NCBI GenBank assembly: GCA_030248215.1
Contig: JASANG010002661.1
Coordinates: 1 to 64,000, forward strand
Direction: 5' to 3'
DNA length: 64,000 bases
From: Enoplolaimus lenunculus
Taxonomy: Eukaryota > Nematoda > Enoplea > Enoplida > Thoracostomopsidae
Numbering within the stretch: the stretch's first letter is position 1; every line of letters begins with the position of its first letter. The translations under genes and the position numbers were made by a program. This document shows, piece by piece, positions 1 through 11,600 of this stretch. The notes under the pieces were generated by a model. The model did not search any database, was not told the DNA's origin, and saw only the letters and a list, made by a program, of their open reading frames with translations.

Positions 1-343
1 ATTTTCAAGGACCTTTGTTATGTTATGATAATATGTTGTTGCCTTCTTTGGTTTATATAATTGCTTTCGTTGATGTAAATGTGGTTTATCCTTTTAATAA
101 AACCCGGGTGTTCGGCAAACGAGCGCTTCGGACTTAAACTTAAACTAACTGAATTATAACACTTTTCTCTAAAGCGGTTTTGTGTCGGAAATGGATTTGC
201 GACGTGTATTTGGTATTTTACGCACATGTGTGCCTCTGCCGTCCGACTTTCCATCAATTTATTAGCACCCGAAAAGCTTAAACGGACTCTATTATAGCCT
301 CCCGGAACACGATCCGGCCCTGTTCTATACATGGGCCAAATTT
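1..343. mobile_element. Partial MITE of the GTATAGAACAGGGCCGG family at the window edge
   Basis: The right terminal part is clear near 300-335, where the sequence ends in the family's terminal motif (CCGGCCCTGTTCTATAC, then ATGGGCC). The subterminal part (aagctta..., ctctattatagcc) matches the complete copy at 52600-52790. The left end is not identified and may lie outside the window. Nothing coding is seen in 1-520. Confidence 0.5.
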
Positions 344-522
344 TGGAAAGCCATGTGAACATTTACACGCATCTACTGTGTCGGCAGAAACATAATGCAT
401 CTTTGAAATTTTTATACCTCAACATCCGTTTTCTGTTTCCGTTCTTTATGCTATCCGTTTACATCCTGCTAAATAAAGAACCGAAAGAAAAAAGGATGAC
501 GAAGGTAAAAAAATGTACAAAA

Positions 523-1103
523 CTTGCTGAAAATCATTGAGAGACCAGTCGTAAAAATTATGTGAACCGGACATCATGTAACATCCAGTCATCCAATATG
601 TTGACGTATATTATCCATACCAACTGTTAGTCGGTTGCAAAGTGCGAGGCTTGGGGGCGTGCAGCTTTTTTGCATATACAGCATAATAATAAGGATAGAT
701 ATATTTTAAGGGTAGACAGGTTGAATGTTTCTGGTAGAAGGTTCTGGTTTTTAATTGGTACTGGCGGTTATTGGAAATGTTGTGTATTACGGTTTATGTT
801 TGTTAAGTGAATAAAATTGATTTTACGGCGCTATTGAAATTAGCTGCATCCGGAGTTACATTTTTGGTGACCCCGACGTGATTTCAACGACCGTGAAACT
901 ATGTCAACCTGTTTACCCTTAAAATATAGCTATCCTTATTATTATGCTGTATATGCAAAAAAGCTGCAGGCCCCCAAGCCTCGCACTTTGCAACCGACTA
1001 ACAGTTGGTATGGATAATATACGTCAACATATTGGATGACTGGATGTTACATGATGTCCGGTTCACATAATTTTTACGACTGGTCTCTCAATGATTTTCA
1101 GCA
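523..1103. repeat. Long inverted repeat (about 200-bp arms, 179-bp loop)
   Basis: Positions 523-723 are nearly the exact reverse complement of 903-1103; both outer ends read through the gagaccagtcgt / acgactggtctc motif and both inner ends through aggttga / tcaacc. The loop holds an AATAAA-containing stretch and then ggtgaccccgacgtgat, which resembles the region just after an LTR in Ty3/Gypsy elements. The simplest reading is a rearranged transposon relic, perhaps with an LTR fossil in the middle. No coding sequence is recognised. Confidence 0.75.
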
Positions 1104-1157
1104 ATTTTTGTACATTATTCGTTATTCACATGTACACATTTTAGCAGCAAAAACTTT

Positions 1158-1397
1158 CACGTGAACTTGTATGTGCAAGTGCAGTCGCATAACAGCTTTC
1201 AAGTTCTGAGAACTGCAGACACTGGAATTCATGCTTTAAATTTAATTCGCACGTGTGTACTTACGTTCTTGGCAGTCCACGTGAACTTGTATGTGCAAGT
1301 GCAGTCGCATAACAGCTTTCAAGTTCTGAGAATTGCAGACACTGGAATTCATGCTTTAAATTTAATTCGCACGTGTGTACTTACGTTCTTGGCAGTC
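1158..1397. repeat. 120-bp tandem duplication, two copies
   Basis: The block starting cacgtgaacttgtatgtgca at about 1158 is repeated at about 1278 with period 120. One difference (aactgcag versus aattgcag) was noticed, so the duplication is recent. It lies just outside the right arm of the long inverted repeat. Confidence 0.9.
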
Positions 1398-1510
1398 GAT
1401 TGAATTTCTTGCACCTGCATTTTCTTGGCCAACCGGAAACCGTTTCGTGCAAGGATGAATTAATTCAACTATCGTACATTATTTATAGTGTGCGGCGACA
1501 GGGACTGAAC

Positions 1511-1962
1511 CAGAGTGGGAAATTATCCGCGCTTACCCGCGGGTAAATGCATTTCAGGTAAAGAATTTGAGGCGTGGGTATACGCGCGGGTAGATTTATA
1601 TCACGCGGATATAAAATTCAGTTTTACCCGCGGTAAACTTTTATGTTTTATTGTAAAAAACCTACGCTACTGCCTGTTTTGTTTCTGGTCGGTTGCTGCG
1701 TGTGCTTGATTTAGTTGGTTTGAAATTTTTCTGTTCCCACTAAAAAGTTCATTTGTAAAATTCATTGAAGCTTTATCGCAAAATTCATTAAACCGCGAAT
1801 CAGCAGCAATCTTTAAAATACTGGTTTAACTTCAGGCGCGGACAAAAGGTGGGTCGTGGGTAGATATATTTTGCGAGGGTATACTTTCCTGCGGGTAAAA
1901 AAATTTGTTTGCGTGGGTAAAGCACGGGTCGAGTAAAAAATCCTAACCCACTTCCCACACTG
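1511..1962. mobile_element. hAT-like MITE with 8-bp target duplication
   Basis: The ends are imperfect inverted repeats (CAGAGTGGGAA on the left, complement of TTCCCACACTG on the right). The flanks are gactgaac (1503-1510) and gactggac (1963-1970), an 8-bp duplication with one mismatch, as expected for hAT insertions. The interior is rich in ttacccgcgggta motifs. Related pieces lie at 43735-43963 and 55558-56883. No transposase is present. Confidence 0.8.
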
Positions 1963-2522
1963 GACTGGACTACTTTTACATCTATTTAACACATTCATGA
2001 TTGTAAGTTGAATTAATTTATGATCATTGGCTTGACTGATAATATAATTATGTTTGATATTTTTAGCAGTCGTCTGAAAATTATTCATATATTTTATGCC
2101 TAGATCAGGGTGAAAATGGTATATCTGCAAATATTTGCAACTGCAAGTTACTCGTGGAAGTTCTCGTTGTAAAGATTTGCAAGTGTAAAATAAGGCTTTA
2201 CGCACGATTTAGTGCTACCTACTTTTGCCAGCATTTTACTTTCAAGACGAAGTTGTAATTTTATTACCAATCGCAAAAACCATTAATAAATCCAGTTTTT
2301 GACTTTGCATTACCAGAGGCGACAATTTGGATCTAATAAGGTAACAATTACAGCCGCATAGATGATTTTGGTCATACATATTTATATAATATACAGATGT
2401 GTATATTTTGCAGCCATATATAAATATGTATCCAACAACACCGCATACCTTATAGGCGGATGTTGATTTTTCGCCGGAGCTCGATATCCGGTTGTGTATA
2501 CTCTGGAGCTAAACAGGTACCG

Positions 2523-5500
2523 CTATCTCAACTCAAAATAAACCCCGTTTGTTTCGAACGCTGTTTTCAACGCGTCTCTCAGTTCATCCTGTAAATCCCT
2601 CGCTGCTTCTTTGGTCAAAGTAGCCGTTGTACAACACCATACAAACCGGTAACAATGACTCTTCAAATTGCTCGAAGTTGCAGTTTGACAGTACCGATCC
2701 AGTAAAGTTACAGATTTCACTGTACCCCCTGAAAGCCTCGTGACCGTCTGAATAAAATCCCACTCACTGAATAAATGAGGGTCAAACCAAAACGATATGT
2801 CATGAACGTAAAAGGGCCTAAGTGTCCGCAAACACCCTGAGTGCACTGTTCCTTCAGATGGGGCCAGCATCGAAATTCCGCTACGGACCAAAGGCTGAGA
2901 TGTACTTTTGTAGAATATAAGTGAAATCGAATTGTCTATGGAAAACGCTCGTTTGGTTTCTCTTAAACAAATACAAAAACAGTTCAAAATTAAATCATTA
3001 GAAAATAAAATTACCCTACTTCAGGTTTTAATTCGTTGTTTTTATCAAAAACAAGCTTCATTGTTTTTAGTACTCATCCGAACAACAGGTGGGTCTGATA
3101 TTTGTTTTGATTGTCCTCCATGTCCTCCCGGTTATTCGGTTACGGAGTGTTTATTTTAATTCACCTGTTATTAGTTGAACCCAACACATTACTACTTTAT
3201 ATCCTTTATTTTGCGCAGAACTGACTTGCTCCGAACATTTTTGCTGACTGCCATGTCCGTTAAACTTTTCGCTCTATTGAATTCAGTATACATTTTTTCA
3301 GTATTAAATTGAAATTCCTTCGCAATAGTCGCGAACCTAAACCCTCTCTTTGACTATACGAGTCTGCAATAAGTATACGACATTGCTGGCACGGTGACGG
3401 ACGATGAAAGGCGCCGCCGGATAACATTAAAACTTAGGGATGTGCCGATTAATCGGTATCAGCAGTGCAAAAACTTGTCGAATCTACGCCGATATTTTTG
3501 CACACAAATCAATTGAAATGCTATCAATTTCACTCCCTGTCGTATATCAGTGCGTTTGATGAAAGAAACCGTAATCTCTTTTGCGTTTGTGCTTGAAAAA
3601 GTTAACTGAAATGAACCGTTCTCATAAAATTATAATCATTTATGGTGGTTAGCGTTTAAGTCTTCGCATAATGATGTAATGTAGAATACAATCCTATTTG
3701 TTCTTTAAGCATGGCATGGTATATATATACTAAAATTGGAATCGGCATCGGTATATTTAAGTAAGAATGGTAATCGGTATCTGAAAAAAATTTTGAATCG
3801 GCACATTCCTAAAAATATTAAAAAATTACAGCGCCACCATATTGAAAGTTTTGTGTAGCATTTATCACTGGATAACTTTTCAAACAAGCGAAATACAACC
3901 ACGAGAAATATAAAATCCGATACCACAATACCAAGCAAATTAACCGCGGAAAACGCCCAAATTTTATGTTACAAGATCTATCATCAATTAGTGATATCGT
4001 CTATGTATAGGTAGTCCGGTACATTACAAGTGGATCAAAGAACGTTCCCGCAGACATCTCTTGACATGCGGCATTGTTTCAAAACACCAAACTCTTCCAA
4101 TTAGGTACTTTGGTGAATCGACCTGGCCTACAACTATACGGACCTAATAATTACTGCACAACGACTTACTTGTATCCAGTCGGCGAATAATCTGTAAACA
4201 CTCGTCGTAGATTCAATTTTTCAGCCCTGGCTAGTAACAAATTAGCATAAGCAGCTAAATATACTGGCTGCCAACTATCTTTAATATGATGATTTGGATA
4301 GGAATCTGAACCAGGGTCTTGTGATAATTGTAGTTGGACTTCATCTGTTTCAGATATCTGCTCGCAATCTCTTAGGTCAATGCCAGCTTGACCTGCTGAA
4401 AGATTCAAGATCAATCGAGACTTCCCTGATTTCATATATTTGGCGCAACTGAAAACGTAAAAATCCACATAGTTTTCGAAATGCAGATTTCGGTGTAACT
4501 TAGGTTTAGGCTTAGGCTAAGTATACGGTTTTGAATTGCAGTACACAAATGCTCGTCATGATAACCTCACCCAGGTAAAGGAACATTTTATTCAATTTAT
4601 GACATCGCTTCTTATTACATTTGCTGGTTTTTTTTGCAAATTTAATTTGAAGCTTGAACAAACTTCCGATTCTTGTGTAGAAACCACAGGTGCGGACCGA
4701 GAGAAGATTGTCGAACAGGCCACGACCCCCAATCTGTAAGTATTCATTATTGTCACGCAGACACTCATTATCGATTTGTTAATTCCATCTTAAGACCCAA
4801 TGTTCTCGTCGTTTTTTGGTACCAGCCACTATGGTTCAAATATCGGATATTATATTGCTGGATGCTGAATTCTACGTTATTTTTTATTTACGACTAAAAT
4901 AACAATATTTGGCAGAAATTTTTTTTCCAACATGATAGATAAGTACTTCAAGAAGGCCACTTATGCTACCACATTTTGCAAGAACAAAATAATTTCTTGG
5001 TTAATCCACTCAAAAGCAACAAAACCGCTCACAAATCACAATATGTTAAAAACATTAAAACTCCCTAAAACTAAAACCATACCAACTCATAATACCCGAC
5101 AGCAATCTGCGACACAGCCTGATATTTGTTTTGCCTCCTGTGTGTGGAAAGTTGAAAACAATTGTGTCAAATCTTTCGTCAGACGTAAACGACAGATTAG
5201 TCGCGTCAACAGAGAACATCACTTTAGCACCTAAAACAATGTACAGTATTTTTTCTGTTTAAGTACGAATTTCTCGAATATACATACCTACCCATCCGTT
5301 TAGTAAAATGAGCCAAATGTCCATTTAGTTCACAATGTTTCCATATGCTGCCCGCATGAAAAATTGAAAAAAAACTAAATAGTAACCTATCATATCGGTA
5401 GTGTTTTAGAATTATAGGGACGTATAGAAACAAGACGGTTCAAACGTAAAACGTTTTCCCAAATAACGGTACAAAAATCCCCGCCTATTTCATACAATCT

Positions 5501-5977
5501 TTTAACTCAACGATACAAAAGTTCGCTTAGGCAGCGCTCACGCGTGCAAGTCTTTGTTGTGAGAACTTGCAGCTACAAGCGTTGTTCGAGACACTCATTA
5601 TTAAAACTTACAGCTGCAATTTGCAAGTGCAAGTTTTTACTACTAAAACCTTCACGTGGAAATTGCAGATGCTAGTTCTCGCTGCAAAAACTTGCACTTG
5701 TGAATGAAATTTTACCCAAACTTTCTAAAACGTTCAAATTACACTCCGAAACGGCATATTTTCCCCTAAACTGTTCTTTCGAATCAATCGTCGTTGCACA
5801 GATATTTGAGCAGCAAGAAACAGCAGTTCCGGTTGACTCAACACCTCCGGAACCGGACACAGAACAAGCATCGCTGAGTTGAAGTTTGTTTCGCAGACGG
5901 CATAAACTTGTGGCGAAAGAAAAATTCGCTTCACCCAACAGTAAAATCCGACCATTGCTTCGAGGCAAATCTTCCAT
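2523..5977 (-). CDS. FDXACB1: FDXACB1-like protein (BMT5-type Rossmann domain plus FDX-ACB domain)
   Basis: Exons I can support: 5977-5716, 5374-5288, 4448-4170, 4127-4088 (tentative) and 2894-2523 (with stop). One small exon between 5715 and 5375 is unresolved. Exon 1 opens MEDLPRSNGRILLLGEANFSF, the glycine-rich start of the BMT5/DUF2431 Rossmann fold; exon 3 has FSIFHAG (family FNFPHxG); exon 4 has a LSAGQAG block and ends DSWQ...SPTGYK. The last exon reads PFYVHDISFWFD...LLDRY...SHCYRFVW, a clear ferredoxin-fold anticodon-binding domain as at the C-terminus of PheRS. Phases agree at the 5374-5288/4448-4170 and 4448-4170/4127-4088 joins. Yeast Bmt5 methylates a 25S rRNA uridine; the animal protein's substrate is uncertain. 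My exons total about 345-370 aa, much shorter than vertebrate FDXACB1 (about 620 aa as I recall), so a middle exon may be missing from the model or from the gene. Confidence 0.8.
3438..3813. mobile_element. MITE in the last large FDXACB1 intron
   Basis: The left end TAGGGATGTGCCGATT and the right end AATCGGCACATTCCTA are inverted copies of each other with one mismatch. The interior repeats aatcggtatc motifs. No convincing target duplication was found. No protein-coding sequence is present. Confidence 0.65.
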
Positions 5978-6395
5978 TTTGAAATAAATAAATTATAAAA
6001 TCGTGTTTTGTATATTTCGAATAGAAATTTGAACTAATTTAACATTTCACAGTAAAAAAATGTTTTAACGGATATCAAATAATATAGCAGTTAAAAGTCT
6101 ATGCTTAAATATATCATTACGGTTGTGCTATACTTTCCGTGCACAGACGTGCGGCTAAGGGCATGAAGTTTGAAAGATAAGTTTTATGAGACGCGAAGAG
6201 ACGCGCGTCACATTTACAACTTACTTTTACCGGTGACGAACGATACAAATACTATTACGGAACCGTAAGACAAAAATCATAAACCTGTGGCCAATGTATA
6301 TATAGGTAATGGCAGAAACAGTGTATAAGTTTATTCGTAAGCCTAAACTTCAGTGTAATGATAAGCATGTTCCTAAGCAAAAATATTAGTCTATG

Positions 6396-6648
6396 CACTG
6401 TAAATTTGAGTGAGTTGATTATAACTCAGAATGAGTTGAATCACTCAGACTGAGTTAGGACAATCAGAACTCAGAATTTTGAGTTGATTCAATTCACTCT
6501 GAGTTAATTAATCAACTCACCCAGAGTCAACTCAACTCAGAGTGATAATCAACTCAACTCAGAGTGAGTTTAAGTTTACTGTTATTAACTCAGAAATAAC
6601 CAACTCGCTAGCTGAATTGATTAATCAACTCATTGGAATTTACAGTGT
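6396..6648. mobile_element. Palindromic MITE built of AACTCA/TGAGTT motifs
   Basis: It starts CACTGTAAATTTGAGTGAG and ends CTCATTGGAATTTACAGTG, which are inverted copies. The interior is a run of alternating tgagtt and aactca blocks that could fold over its full length. No clear target duplication and no coding capacity. Confidence 0.75.
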
Positions 6649-7343
6649 GGCGTAGGTTTAAGTTCCAACGAAAAAAGCAACATGGCTAACCAATGAGGTA
6701 CAGACATTCTAGAAAATTTATGGCGTGGCCGGAAACGAAAAACCGTAAGTCGCACATAATGAAATTCATCTAAAATCTAAAAAATTTCTATGCATCAGCC
6801 ATTTTTATTTGATTTTTATGAAGAACCAGTGAATATGTGCACGCCTCAATTGCGTTCGCAGAAAAATAAAACGTTTTTGAAACTTTTATTCTTCAATACC
6901 GCTTTCTGTTTCCGTTATTTTGATCACTATCCGTTTCCGTTTCAGTGATTTTTACTTTCCATTTATACCCTGTCGGATACTGCTTGAAACGTGCTCATTC
7001 GTTAGAAATTCGAACTTCAGAAGAGCATCCAAACATCATACAGTCATTGTACAACCAGAGCTCTGGCTCCGGCTCCAGCAGAAAATTTTTTAGCGCGTTT
7101 CGTTTTACTTTTGTCGCAATTTTCAAGAAAGAATTTCCGAAATTTCGCAGAAAATTAACGTAAAACCAAACAGCTTAACAGCATACTGCAGATATTTGCT
7201 AAAATTAACTAATTAACCATCATTTTTACTAACTAATTTCGCCTCACCTCCGGCTCCGGCAAGTTTCGTTGACATCCGGCTCCGGTATTTTTCACCTGCG
7301 GTTGCACCCTGCAAACAACTCTTATATTCATAATAGTCCAATC

Positions 7344-8205
7344 TAGGGTGCGACCGGATACCAAAAAATGCCGAAGCCGGAGATATCCGACCGGCGACGG
7401 ATAACGAATTCAAATCTAATACTAGACGGCATTCTGATATCAGAGCGGAGCTAACAATTCTTCCCTCCGTGGCCTATAGTAATCCAAAGGCTTACAAAAC
7501 TTAACATCTCATGCCGATACACCCTAACAATTACCCTATTGCAATATTCTATGTTTTTGTAGCGTTGCGTTCAGTTGTAATATTTGTTTGTACCACGTTA
7601 CATTTATGATATCCGGTTTTTCCTATAGGTACATCAAACAGAGGTGGCTTAGGATCAAGGAAGAGTCTCGGTATTTGGCAGGTCTGGTCTTGATCTCGGT
7701 TTGTTGAGTCTCGGTCGCTTGTAACCGAGACCAAAAGTCGAGGATTCGACAAAGGTATGCCTATATTATTGAAGTGACGCCGATAGATAAAATTTCGCTG
7801 TGAATCTATCAATTTTCATAATCACGAATAATTATGCCTCTGTACTCAGGTCTCGGTTATTTACACCACCCATTCCTACTTAAGGTCGAGGCTATTACTT
7901 CCGCGTAGACTTGGCTCTGGTTTTGGACTCATTTTTACGTTGAAGCACAATAGGGTTAGGAATTGGAATCCGCGGACTCAGATTTTACAGCACTGTAAGT
8001 CATTAAAAATTGTGATCGAGCATGGGCACATTATACATTTGCATACTAGTATCACAGAAAAATATGTAAAAGTAAGTCAATCATCCCAAGGTACTTAGTT
8101 GGCATAATCCAATTTTTTGAAACTTTCCAAAAATACCGGGCAAGTTAAAATACTAGAGCCGGATGTCGATTTTTTTGCCACAGCCGGATATCCGGTTCCA
8201 CCCTG
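7344..8205. mobile_element. hAT-like element of the CAGGGTG..CCGGATATCCGG family
   Basis: The left end (tAGGGTGCGACCGGATA) and the right end (TATCCGGTTCCACCCTG) are imperfect inverted repeats. Flanks gtccaatc (7336-7343) and atacaatc (8206-8213) match at 6 of 8 bases, as for an old 8-bp target duplication. Interior without recognisable transposase. Family members: 12225-12623, 31149-32809, and probable fragments at 16068, 34273 and 38206. Confidence 0.65.
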
Positions 8206-8609
8206 ATACAATCGCTCATTGCTGTGATCACTAAACAAAATAATTTATTTAAAATAAGCTTTACTCGCTAAAACAATAACATAGCTTGCTAGCGGCATCA
8301 TCCAGTTCTACTATGTGCCAGTACAATCTGTCCATAAAGAAGTCAATATATTTTCATGACAAATGAAACAAAGCCACTCGGTTGGCTACTTACCGACTCA
8401 TGAATAAAAACCTTAGTTAATAGTATCTAATTCAACACAAATCTGTTTACAGACTTGAAAACAACCATTAACATGTAATGTTCACACTCCTACTTCATAA
8501 ATTAGTTGCCTATATCTATTCGAGATGTTACAGTATACAGAACAGTTATAGCACGGTCTCCGCAGAGACCCAAACAACAACAACCACAACAACAACAACA
8601 ACACAACGG

Positions 8610-11600
8610 TCATCTGCTACGCTTCTTCGTCGTGTTTTTCCCTCTAGTAGGTTGTACTTCTTTCAACCTCGCATGTCCCGTCTCAGCCAAATGTTTAAAT
8701 AATTTGGTTTTTGACTGAAACTCTTGCCCGCAAGTGCTGCATTCACATCGTATTCCACCGAAACTTTCGTCAATTTTCTTATTGCTCATTGGATCACTAT
8801 TTTTGTTTGAAAACACGCCCTCTTCATTTATTTCAACCAAATTACCGTTTTGGCCCGTGCTGTGACTAATTTTCTTATCACCTCCACACTTCGTCTGTTC
8901 CATAGTTTCTGCATCTGGCCTATGATTATCTGTTGAATACCCTTCCGTCACCGAGGTTATGTTATCAGTTTCGTTTTGTGGCTCAGATTTTTTATTAGCG
9001 CTGGCCAGCTCTGATTTTTGTTGCCTTTGACGTTTCTTTTGCTTTTTACTGCGCTTTCCAGAAGCGACAGCGTTTGTCAAGTTCTCGCTATCTGTTGTAA
9101 TCAGATTTGCGGTTGCGGCATGTGAAAAGCAACAATTTGCGACGTGATTATCAAGATTGAGCAAAGCAAATTGTTCCGCCTGCAAAATACAACATGTTTC
9201 ATTATTAAAATACAAGACATTCAGTCTGTCATCACAAAACACTGCAGGAAACAACGCTGACTCCAATCGAAGTCTCAATATCGACACAGAAGTTGAGTTC
9301 AGAAAGGGTGAAACTAAATACGTTAGTGTAAAGTAACGTTATATTATACTTAACAGGCACATCTATAATTACATATTATATGTACTCTAAAAACGATTCC
9401 TAAAGTAAATTCAAACATAAAATAAGTTACGAAGGTACTGACAGTTTCAAATTGTTTGCAGCCACCAAAACGTTAAATCAATACCTCCATATGTTCTTTT
9501 AGCAATGCAACGTTGTCAGTATGTTTTTTTGAGCGTTGATGATTCTTCGCTGCTTTCTCAGTCTTGAACGTTTTCTCACACGCAACACAGTATTTGTTAT
9601 CGTTTGGCTGTCCCTCATCAACATCAAAATCTAAACTAATTAATGACACAAAATCCTAAAAATCATTATCTTTTGCATTAGAAAAATAGGTGTTCTATGC
9701 AGTATATGTGCATTGTTTTCGACGTTTGTTTTATGTCTAAACTGAATCCGTTGGCTTGGAATGATTAGTGGCTGTGTATTGATGTACACTCGCACAGTGG
9801 GTACAACAACATACCATAAAAACGTACCACAACTTCCACTCGTTGAAGCTGAATCAGAATCCGAAGTATCGTCGCCAAACTCTGACTTGAGTGCAGCTTC
9901 AATTTGAGACAAATCAGCTTCGTGATGTTCGCTTGCGTTCCAACCAGCGTCCGAATATTCTTTGATTTGCCTGAAACACGAAATTCAAAATTGTTTACTC
10001 GTAGATTTTCTGCGTGGTAGTCATTAAAACAATAAACTGTCCTGTTGGTCAATACTTGACTGTGCCCGCAGTTCGCGCCTCCCATAATTTTTTGTGCAAG
10101 AGCGATGCCAGATGAGTGAAAGGTTGAGATGAAATTCATTAAATTTAATAAGCGCTAAGAAACTCAGCCTAAACATTATAATGCGTCGAGCGCGAACTCA
10201 CTCTGCATAACGTTTCTTTTGTTCTACAGCGTGCAGCTGCGCTTTGTGTTTTTGTTCTTCTCTACGTTCTTCTAGTAACTTTCGATACGCTATAACACGA
10301 CGGTCACGCTTACGAACAAATTGTACCAGGGCCTGTAACAAAACCGTGGACTTATAAACTTTAAGCGATATCTAAACCGATTCGAGATAGAAGGACGACC
10401 AGCAGGTTATTTGATTTCTACATACGCATAGCTGGACAAAATATTTAAATCGAAAAAACATTGAAAATATAATTGGGCGACGCTATACTTGTCGTGTGGC
10501 GCCGTCGGAAAATCGAGTACGATGCTCAGCATTAAGATGAGAAAAAGTACAGTGCAGCCTTTACTTTTCTACCCGCTTTCATAACAAATAACCCCAAAAA
10601 TAAACTTTAGTAATTACAAGTCTATTACAAATTACCCTAACTTCTTCGTTTCTTTCTTTCCGCCCAGCAGCTCGCAACTTCTTATTCTCTTTTTCCATTA
10701 ATCTTAAAATGCGCCTATTGTCAGCTTGTCGGATATCATACTTATCCAGCCAAGCGTATGAACGCAGTGTGCAGTAGGACTGCCAGTAAGCATAAAATGG
10801 CCCAACTACCTGCAAATATAACGACTATACTACTTAAATCACAATTCGCATAATTCTTACTATAAATGTCGTACTCAAAGTATTTCTAAAACGGTTTCGC
10901 ACTGCACTTTACTGCAAGCACCGTACAAAAGCTTTATACCCGTGTGAATAGCAATTTCGTGGCGAGCAAAAAAGCCAGGCATGTGGCACTAAATAATTTC
11001 AGCGTGTGCAACACGCTCAAAACGTCTTGCCAACTACGAACAATATGTAATACGCAATTTTAAAAATAAAGTGTACAAAATTCCCTACAACGTACGATGA
11101 CAGTTTCAATTGCCAACATTCAGGATTTTCAACTAGTGCAACTCCTTACTTCATCATAGTCACTATTCGAAATTCCGAAATCAGGTACAAGAACTTCTGA
11201 TTTATTCTCTGCGAATTCAAGATCTTCCTCTTTGATGCGTTTGAACAAATCGCCGTAAACTATGTAAAAGCCCTACACCAACAACAATATATACTAAGAA
11301 CAACTTTAATACTACATTGAAAGTCTTCATTCTTAATGGAAGTATCAGGGCGGTATTCTGACATGGCTATAGCGCATACCAGCAGTTGATGATAGGTCCT
11401 ATAACTTTTGAAATAATGAATGCTGAACTTGCCACTTTGATTCGACTTTTAGATTTCACGTATCCTATATACTACTGTCTAGAATAACAGATCTGGAGCT
11501 GCCGTAGTTCGCTTGTTGACGACTTATTGCTTAGTGGCGATAGGTGCGACATAGGTACATTTGAGAAAAGCGGTCTTAATCGGATGGACTTCCCGCTGTC

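Larger units (their letters stand above)
5978..8609. other. Intergenic region between FDXACB1 and DNAJC21
   Basis: No gene recognised. It contains the two transposon relics annotated separately (6396-6648 and 7344-8205). A CAA-rich stretch at 8565-8606 lies immediately beyond the DNAJC21 stop codon and is probably part of its 3' UTR (TTG-rich on the transcript). Confidence 0.6.

Noticed and set aside
3180-3250. Possible extra FDXACB1 exon on the minus strand (frame between an ag and a gtgaat)
   Set aside because: Its phase does not join the FDX-ACB exon (phase 0) and it does not resemble the family.
5530-5700. gcaagtgcaag/cttgcagc repeats as a regulatory array
   Set aside because: Irregular short palindromes in a FDXACB1 intron; looks like a decayed MITE, no defined ends.
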